This document shows positions 55,313-64,000 of a stretch of 64,000 nucleotides of DNA, one piece after another. The position numbers and the translations under genes are program-made. Numbering within the stretch: position 1 is the first letter of the stretch; every line of letters begins with the position of its first letter. The DNA is from Pelodera strongyloides (taxonomy: Eukaryota > Nematoda > Chromadorea > Rhabditida > Rhabditidae), in contig JAANDG010000650.1 in assembly GCA_036852015.1 (NCBI GenBank), positions 1-64,000 of the forward strand. Direction: 5' to 3'. The notes under the pieces were generated by a model. That model had not been told where the DNA came from and made no database searches. It saw only the letters and a program-made list of their open reading frames with translations.

Positions 55313-57488
55313 TCGGGTGGCTTTTAATACCGATGAGTTGCAAAAGCTCAAAACATGTTAGTCCACATATATGAAAGTGGAATAATGGAACTCAAGTCGC
55401 GTGAAGTTTATAAACGTCCAATAACATAGCATTTTCTTGTTCTGCATCCTTGGTTAGCTTGCCTTTTATATGCAACTGTTATGCACACTTGTCCTATAAC
55501 GAATTCAATTGGATGCAGCCAAGAATGCAATAATGTTGGAAAGTAGCACAAGATTTTGTAATTTTGCCTATAGTTTAAAAAACATTTACTGTCAATGTTT
55601 TTAAATAAACATGCTTTCATTGAATGATGACCAAAGTTCTGTGTTCCAAAGAGAAGCGGCACTTGAAGTGTGATTGATAAGAAAATCACTGAATTAAACT
55701 TATTTATTCAATCAATAGTGAATAATAATAATTTATTACATCACAAAGATGCGCACAGGAATATATATATATAGTTAAAAATATTTTCGCAAAAACGCTT
55801 AAGTGCACCTGGGTCCACGAACAAAAACTGACAAAAAATATAAGCAATTCCTCGGCAAAGATCGCGTTGATGTGAGGTGTGCGGCCAAAAAAAGAAAAGG
55901 TGTGCGGCCAAACATGCAACTATATAGTATGACTTGCCCGTTAGGTTCACCGTTCTGGCATGGCAAAAGGTTCTGTCCTGAAACAGTCCTGATCCGTCTA
56001 TTGGTTCTTTCAGGGTCTTTCGTTCCCCTAGTTCGTCGTTTCCCCCTAAATCGGCATATCATTCGAACGGGCGTCGTCGACGAGCGCTCCATTATACCGA
56101 TGTCCCTCACTCCACCAATGTGGATTTGTAACATAGCAACCATTAGTCACTGATCCCCAACCACCCATTTTGTAATTTGCATATCTGCATACTCTCACCA
56201 ATATGTATTACATGTGTGTGTTTCATTCCATATTTGCATTTTAGTCAATGACCCAGTAGTAGCGATCTGATTTATGCGAATACCTTTCTAACATTTTTTT
56301 AAGTGACATAATTATGTGACATGTGCTCCACTAAAAATCATTCTAAAGATTGAAAAACTTCATGTTAAGAGCATGCTGATTTTTTGATTCCATAAATACA
56401 GGTGATTTTTGTACGTTCAGGTCTGCATATGTGTCTATTGTTTTAAAATTGCATTTTTTATACCACCACGGTTTTTTTTATTAAATTTTTGCTTTACACT
56501 ACCTAGATAGTCGACGTTAGCCCATCGAAAAATGTCTATTTGTAAAACAAATAATAAAATTTGGACCAATTTGGAGCAAGTTCGCATGCTTCTCAAAAAA
56601 ACCAAGGCACGGCGATTATAGATCTCGTCCCTTATGTCATGTTCCACCCTGTGGAGATAACTTGGTAGGTCGTACCCTTCTCCTCATATGCAAATATTTG
56701 TTTTAGTCCCTCAGGGTGCCTCCGTTCCACCATACACATACACACCAGAACATAAACCAAGAGGTTACGTCGTTCCTTGCGAACTTTATCATATTTTTTT
56801 GTCCGCGTGTGAACCATTATTGTAAGTGTCCAGATTAAACCGTTACAAAATAGTGCCCGTATCTCTGAATTCTGTTCAATCACTGACCAACACGTCGCCG
56901 TCGATAGGCTAAGGAATAACGTTAGAGAAGGAACCATTTAATTTATCTCGTGATTAATGAGTATGAGCAAAACGCCCACTTAGTTATTTTTGCAATAGTT
57001 TCAGTATTGTGAGTTGCTTCTTCAAAAAGTCAACCACTTGTTTGACTGCATTGTTTCGACCCCTTCAAGAGGATTCGTTGTCCTCGGAGCCCGTACATCC
57101 ATCTCTTTGAATATAGAGCTAGAGTCATAAGCAGGAGATTCGCACTCACACCGCAGAGTTTATCAGATTGATTGACTTTGTGGAACCAGTTTTTATAATT
57201 ATTATTATTTTGTAGAACTAGCTCAGATTCACGTAATGATGATACGCTCTTCTAAGGAAGGCTTTCATTAATTTTTCTAAAAAAAAAAAACATTTACACG
57301 TCCACGATTAACTTTCTGCTATTTTCTGCTTTTCGCCTGTCCCTCGTTATGCAAATTTTCCGTCGCGCAAACCTGTGATGCGGTCTGTTCGTGAGTCTCT
57401 CTCCTGCGCCCTCTAATAAGCGTGTTTGGACTATTCGCGCTCTCGCTGCATTTAATTACACATAAGACACATACCATCACCGTTATTT

Positions 57489-57897
57489 AAAGTGACGCTG
57501 TCAACTTTTTGTACCTTTTGTATACTTTGTGTTTTTATTATCTGAATAATAAGTAGAACATAGTGTTGGAAATTTTTAGCAAGAAATGCGCCATCACCGA
57601 GTAAAACGGCGACGAAAAAACAGTGTTCCTAGACCAACATTCTCCGTAAGCATTTCATTTGTCCCACATGTTCATGCTGATAATGAATCGACTAACGTTT
57701 TTAATTTGTGGTATATCTCGGGGACATTTTAACATTTTTTTTGGCTTACTGTGTCCTGTGGCGCTTGGCATTGGGACACTTTTTTACTCGGTGAATTGCT
57801 CGGTGAAATCAGCTTTTTTTTCTTTAAACACTATGTTCTAAATATTATTCAGAGAATAAAAACACAAAGTATACAGAAGGGACAAGAAGGTGTCTTT
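57489..57897. mobile_element. 409-bp MITE related to the 2.9-kb element at 3.9-6.8 kb
   Basis: The left arm AAAGTGACGCTGTCA..TATACTTTGTGTTTTTATT.. and the complement of the right arm share TATACTTTGTGTTTTTATT, AACATAGTGTT and CACCGAGTAAAA. The same blocks occur in both arms of 3863-6800, so this is a short internally deleted relative. The ends abut TTAA-like sequence on both sides. Confidence 0.88.
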
Positions 57898-59312
57898 AAG
57901 AAACACAATTCCAAGAGTTTGGCTGGCGACCAATTTCATCCTCTAAAAGTAAATATGAAAAATAATCACTTTTCTCTAGTTAACAATTGAACAAAGTATT
58001 TTATGAATGTTGTGAAACACCGCGAGAAATTTCTGTTTTTCTTTCTAATTCCTTGATGATTTTTGCGAGCCAATCCTTCAGAGGACTTTTTGCGCTCTGT
58101 CAGATAAAAATCTGTAAATCTGTTCCACTTTTCGAATACAACCATACCATATTTCCTCTCAACCGATCCGAATTTTTCTCGCCAACGCCGACTTTCGTTT
58201 ACACTTATTTCTGCTTACCTGAGTATAAAAATCTGAAATTAAAGTGCACGAAAGAAGTCGTACAATGCATCACTATTCTTGTTCACTAGTTGTTTCAAGT
58301 GACAGAGTTCCTGTGAGAATACTTCTATGAGTATGGGAATGCGAAATTAATTCGGGTGGCTGCTGGGCACTGTGGGGTATGATTTCTCTTACATACTCGT
58401 TTCGAAACATCACTTATGGTTAGATGTGCTACGGGATAATTTATCTTCTTTTTCCTACATTATGAAGCACAAGAGAGCCTGTTTCTAAAATCGAACAAGT
58501 TGTGAGTCAGAACAAAAAGGATTGTTTGTGCATTTTTAGTGTTCAATCAACCCTCCATGTTGTCTGATTACGAATTTTGATATACTTCATAATGCACTCA
58601 CGAAGTGGATCAACCTTCTTTTTAGAAACGAATTATAAATTCTGTGCGCTGCCGAATACTACGGTGAGTCGCAAAAAAAAAGTCAACAATACGGAACAAT
58701 ATTGTATCTAATGTGACATGCAAACAAATATTTGCTTTTTCAGGATGACACTCAGGAGAAACTGAATAATTTTGCAATCAACTTAAAAACTATATCTAAT
58801 TAAATAACTGTCATTTTTCTCATTGATTATGCCTTTCCGAATTAATTATTCACAATTCAAAGCTCGTGAACTTCTTCGATTAGAGTGTTATAACACGGAT
58901 AATACGTGCAATTGAAGGCCAAGGGACGGCTTGGTTGAAACTTTCGTTGAGAAATGATTACGGGGTTTGGTATAGGAATATAGGGCCTCTGACCTTGGGA
59001 ACCGCCTCGCTATCCTTATATCGATCTCTACATTGATTCCAATACAATAATTACTTTCGTAAAGCGTTGTCCTTTTGCTGTTTGCTATTTAACCTCATCT
59101 TTTTAAAGAACATGTTATTGCTGTTGATGAGGTGTGAATTCATTTTTTTTAATACTGTCCATCCCCAGTTCAAATACTTTATCCTCAAATGCCGCATTAT
59201 CTCCTTCAATGCTTCCAGTTATTAACATACTCAACTTTCTTCTATCAGTTATTTCAATCATCCATCACCATGTTTATGATCGCTATTTCTAATCCTCATT
59301 GTCAGCGACTAA

Positions 59313-59314
<2 letters not shown>

Positions 59315-59362
<48 letters not shown>

Positions 59363-59378
59363 TATTATACATATATGT
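59315..59378. repeat. (TA)n microsatellite
   Basis: About 60 bp of alternating TA, then TACATATATA variants. Confidence 0.95.
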
Positions 59379-62136
59379 GTGTATTATAAACGGCGACATG
59401 GGTTTAGTATTTACTGAGCGCAATTAGTTGCCATGATCGAATTTGCTTCCTCACATGCACAACCGAATTGTAAGAAAGATATTTAGCATATTGATTTTCT
59501 CGCGAGCCTGACCCTTTTAACACGTGTCCTTCTTTGTTCAGGAGAAACATAGGCTCGACGATAGTGCGGATATTTCTTTTGTATTATCTTTTGATCATTA
59601 AGTTTTTGATAAGGAGTAATAAAACTACACACCCATAGTCCTGATTCGAAGTATTCCCTCATCTCATCCAAAACACGCGATCTGTCCTAGTTATTCAATC
59701 CGACTGCATCTCCGGTCAGTGAGACTCATTGCGCCGCTTTTCGATTATATCTCAAATTGGGGTCATTACCAGAAATTATGTAGTATCTTTAACTTACGAT
59801 TAGTTCGCATTTAGCGTTAGATAAAATTATCCCAGTTTCCTTTGTGACAATGTGTTGCTGCTAAAAAACGTACATATACTCTTGTGGCGGACCTTTACAT
59901 TCTTATTCCTTGTTTTTTTTTACCTGTATTTGACTAGAATTTCAAACAGCGGTTGGGTAGCCGTATGTCCTTGGGTGTTTAGGACGTTCCTTTTTTGCCT
60001 CACAAGTCAGCTCTGTGTCAGCCCACCCCGTCTCTACCAGTTTTCGCCCTTGTGCTAACATTGCCACAACGCTGTCTTTTTCCTATTTTATAGTAGATTG
60101 CATACATATTTTTCATTATAGTGTATAAACTTCGCACATTACTTAAAACCTGATGTTTTTATTAAATTATCACTGTAATTGCTTGTAAAAGTTAGATACC
60201 TCTCTGTAAAAGCTGGATACTTCACAAAGATTTGCTCCATTGAATATTAAAAGAATCAAACCAAGTTTTCCGAATAACGGCTTCATGTTTTTGATAATTC
60301 CAACATCATTATTCAGAATTTTGTTTTTTTTATTAATTATCTGCGCTACAAAAACGTATCGTATAAATAATACATACAAAAAGTGGGGTTAATTCGTCCT
60401 CATACAATAGAATAATATTTCTAAATATCTGTGAAATAGAAGCACTAAAATACATGTGATTCTTTCTTCCTCCGAGCATTCTTTGGCTTTCTAGATTTGC
60501 GGGTTTTAATTGAAACTTGTAGACAAACTACGGTAACATACCGTCATTTAAGCTTAAATTTGCATATCATCTGGAAATAAAAGATCCAAAATGACAAGTG
60601 ACGTTTTTACCTAAAAGTACTAACAAACAGAAAATTATTGAGAGCAAACGAGATAAAATTGAAATTCATTTCTAATTATAAGATACCTGTTTGTGAAGAT
60701 AACATTACATAACACAATATAACATTTGTCTGCACATAAAAAAATGAGCGCAAAAGATTTGTCAAACAGTACCCAATATATATTAACATTTCGTATTAAG
60801 CAAGCACCACAAGTCACTATGAATCATGAGTATTTGATTCATGCCTTTACTTCTTTATTCAAACCACCGGCACATTTGCAAAAAAATTGAATATTCATCA
60901 TCAATGGGAGCATAAACAAAATAGCTAGCGGTCTCTTAAATGTGCTTAGCTCTTTGATCAATCCGCTTATTTGTTTTAAACAGCGTGAGCAAAATATTTG
61001 TGTGTAACGCCTCATGACAAATGCCACACTAACTTGTACGTTGTTAATATACTCAATACTAACGAATTCTTCGGATTCCCCTCAGTATACTCCCTAGTTC
61101 CGGTAACTCGACTGTTTCACAGCGATCTTTTTTATATCAACATATGCCGTCGTCCTCGTGGAACATTTTTCGCAATATCCAGTGAATTTTCATCAAAAAA
61201 TCGTTTTTTTTTTCAGTATTCACTATGTTTTCTTGTTCCCGTGATACACGCTTACTCACACGACTTGTTCGGTTAGTGCAGTTGCTTTCTAAGGTCCAAC
61301 TACATTTTTCGTGCCGCTTTGATCAATAGGTTCAGTTCAAAAATACTCTTTTATTGCTGAGGGCGACGATCTTTATCAGAAGCTTTTACCTAATACACTG
61401 CCTATTTTGTAACCTTTAACACGTTACCGAACTATTGTTATCTAACACCGACCTACTGGTTCATGATATGCAATTCCGATCCGATTTTTCCAAACATCTG
61501 CCTAGCATTGTTTAGTTGTTTATTTTGTCTTACCTGTTGGGTCATAGAAACTTGTACTTATACCTACGTATGTTATTTATTTTCATTTTAAGCTGAGTCA
61601 GCAATCACAGGACCATCGAATGTATTACCAATACACTGAGGGAAAAAAACTGAGTTCACGGCTTGTACGTTTTCCCTTTTTATCTGGGCCCATATTCTCG
61701 CCCTCAAACTATTTGAATTAGACATTTCATTAAAACCCTCGTTTTATTTGGGCGCGCACTTATATATCCACACTGAATATTAATTCATCATTAGTCCATG
61801 AGATGCAGTGTGTAATCAAACATTCCTTTACGAACTGTATTGAACAATGTGTTTCTGTACCGTACAATGAAGAATTACAACTGATGGTGAGGCAACGGAG
61901 AATTGAGCAGTTTTGTGAACGAACGTATTGATTAGGAAGCACTTAATAAATCGATGATCATGTAAATGAATAAGTTGTGGCACTAGAGTCGGTCTCGGTT
62001 TATCTCCCTAGTTCCATTGCTTATATTGTACCGCTGGTATTTAGGGGACTGTTCCGCGAGCACAGTCACTTATCCTTACCTTCATGACGGCCTATGCCTC
62101 TTTACGCTGGCGTCGTCTCTCGTTTCCCATTCCTAC

Positions 62137-62165
62137 ACCTCTCTCTCTATCTCTCTCTCTATCGT

Positions 62166-62197
<32 letters not shown>

Positions 62198-62205
62198 TCT
62201 CCCTG
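62137..62205. repeat. (CT)n microsatellite
   Basis: About 70 bp of CTCTCT with a few A/G interruptions. Confidence 0.95.
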
Positions 62206-63438
62206 TTTTTCCCTCGCGCGTTATGTGAATCTCCTTCCCTACATGTCCATTGCTTGCCTTTTTCTACAGCTACCCCGCACGCACAATATCTCTGGTGACC
62301 CCATCGAAAGTGTTTGCATGGATCCCTGACCACCATACCTTTACAGTACCACACACAAAGTGATGCGTGCGTCCAAATATGTTCTTTTATCAATTCAAGT
62401 AAACTACTTATCACTTACTTAGAAAACAGCGCTTGCTTAACATGCTTTGTATTTTACGTCGATATTTTCCTTAACCACCTTTGAGGAGTGTAGGAATGTT
62501 GTTTTTGGTCTTTTTCAAAAAAATATACATATGTATATTATATCTTGCCCGTTTTGCGCGTGACAGGAAATAGGAAATAACCACTAAATGAGCCAGTAAT
62601 CGTTTATTCGCGTTTAAACAAGTAGAAACGTTTGAATATTTCTTTTTAGTTGTAATAGTTAATCGATAAGTAACATTTCTACACATATAATGTGAACAAG
62701 GTATGCCATTGGGCAGATTGGTAAACCACTCGTGTCAGTACTGCACCACCGCAAACTGTTTCCCATTTCCCGTGGGTATTTTTCCGTGGCACTTTCTTTG
62801 TTTGGAATATTAGCATACCCTTTTTACGCGATCACCTTTATTATGCACATAAGAAACGCCCATTTATTGATGCAATGGTCTAGTGTTCAGATGGACTTTC
62901 GCATATTTGTGGTTTCCTATCCCCCTCAATATATTGAATAAAACTCAGATTATATTCCAGTCACTACGTGCATACTCTTTATGATTTCCAGGTATACATA
63001 TTCTCGCTAGCATACATTGCCTATCGAACCATACACTCACTTTTCTCTGTATATATCATTTAATTCTTTTATTAGAAGTTCGCTCAACTAATTTCACCTT
63101 TTATCTTTTTATTTATTCAAAATTTCAGCACATGAGAGACTTGCTTAAATAAAGCGTCTCGATAAACATCACTTGTTATATTTGCTTGCTTTTCATCATT
63201 TTGCTTCTCTTCGTTCGACTTATTTATTGTTCAAATATAATTTTGTAAACAAAAATGTTGTCCAGTTTCTTTATAGAGCCCATCAATGAAGTTACGGCTA
63301 CTAATAACATTTTCACTAACGGTTTTGTGGCGGAAGGCGACTAGTAAGCTTTTCATTACTGGCATAGAACTGTTGACCATGACAACAAATAAAACAAATA
63401 AAGAATAACAATCAAATGAATAAATAATTGCATTTCAG

Positions 63439-64000
63439 CGCAGTTAATCCAGCAGATCCCTTCCGTTCAAGTAAAGATCAGTGATACTCCATTCCCCGTT
63501 GCAAATGCTCAACAATTGGGACAGATTGTATGGACCAATCTCGGAGGAACCAGTCGCGAATCAGTATACTGCGTATCAGAAGCTCCAGTGAGTTTAATTG
63601 TACTTAATGTACTGTCATTACTTTTCTGGCTGCAATTCAATACACAGCCAAATACCAGCTGCTGCGAACTGATACTTGTTCAGGTTTCACAACTTCGATT
63701 TATGTGCATTGATTGTCTACAAAAGAACATCACTGATATGGTGCAAACACTAAATGCCGCTCAAGACTTGACAAGATCTGCTGGATTTCCGGTAGGATTT
63801 CTTACGTCGTTTTACATTGACTGGGTTACCTACAATGGTTTCTCTTACATAAATTGTTTGTGTGGTTGATCATGGCAAATGTTTCTTCATACATGCGTCT
63901 ATATATTCCGTTAAAGTTTGTGCGTGTAAACTATCCCCCGGGTCCTCCTTGCATGTTCGCTGACCTACCGGCCACTGTGTGGGAGGCCTTGACCCCTGTG
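63439..64000 (+). CDS. Partial gene at the window edge, unknown protein
   Basis: Two exons join in frame: 63439-63587 (after CATTTCAG, phase 2 entry) and 63684-63791 (after TTGTTCAG), with donors GTGAGT and GTAGGA. They read QLIQQIPSVQVKISDTPFP.., then ..GQIVWTNLGGTSRESVYC.. and SQLRFMCIDCLQKNITDM... The pattern suggests an extracellular protein (two cysteines, glycosylation-like NIT). The first exon is entered in phase, so an earlier exon must exist to the left. The family is not recognised; the style is similar to the large secreted protein at the other end of the window. Confidence 0.5.

Larger units (their letters stand above)
55313..63438. other. AT-rich spacer
   Basis: No gene is supportable. 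It holds a MITE (57,489-57,897) and microsatellites at 59,315 and 62,137. A minus-strand frame at 56,632-56,937 reads somewhat protein-like (RHPEGLKQIFAYEEKGTTYQ) but no family is recognised and no exon partners were found. The last 3 kb could be an intron or promoter region of the gene starting at 63,439. Confidence 0.45.

Noticed and set aside
56632..56937. Minus-strand 101-codon frame
   Set aside because: Somewhat protein-like but without a family, splice partners or supporting context in an AT-rich spacer.

Overview
The window looks like nematode chromosomal DNA. Introns are short GT-AG with TTTTCAG-type acceptors, several genes carry an acceptor directly at or just before the ATG (as for spliced-leader trans-splicing), and the recognisable proteins are nematode types: a muscle troponin I, a hunchback/Ikaros-like zinc-finger factor, and a large secreted EGF/vWA-like protein. 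Genes are sparse and mobile elements fill many introns and spacers. Species cannot be named from this sequence.

Layout. (1) 1.6-22.8 kb, plus strand: one very long, many-exon secreted protein locus with EGF modules, vWA-like domains and a C-terminal internally duplicated domain. Its introns host a 2.9-kb inverted-repeat transposon with a tRNA-derived SINE nested in one arm, plus smaller MITEs. (2) 22.9-25.5 kb, minus strand: a complete eight-exon troponin I gene, 246 aa when spliced, with a second SINE copy and another short insertion in its introns. (3) 28.08-28.38 kb, plus: a two-exon, 60-aa secreted peptide gene. (4) 29.18-36.01 kb, minus: an eleven-exon C2H2 factor, 469 aa, six N-terminal fingers and a C-terminal finger pair of the hunchback/Ikaros type. 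Two foldback/MITE elements lie in its largest intron and one sits just upstream of its trans-splice acceptor. (5) 42.2-49.7 kb, minus: three tandem paralogous genes for small secreted cysteine-containing proteins. The two distal copies are a recent duplication and carry an acidic Asp/Ser exon that the first copy lacks. (6) 50.1-55.3 kb, minus: a complete Penelope-like retroelement of the permuted (N-terminal GIY-YIG, CxC, then RT) Naiad-type clade, with 423-bp direct repeats that appear identical, a 42-bp tandem array of cUUCGg hairpins, and a structured RNA in each repeat. (7) 55.3-63.4 kb: AT-rich spacer with one MITE and microsatellites. (8) From 63.44 kb, plus: the start of a further gene cut by the window edge.

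The most unusual signal is in the retroelement repeats. About 78 nt of element-sense RNA can form two hairpins whose loops contain all three strands of a hammerhead ribozyme core (CUGANGA, GUC, GAAA and complementary stems I, II and III), but in the reverse cyclic order, so every core helix would be a pseudoknot. The published description of this retroelement clade says it lacks canonical hammerheads, so this deserves testing. A second recurring signal is a shared inverted-repeat tip (TTTAAAGG-type) on several otherwise unrelated non-autonomous elements.
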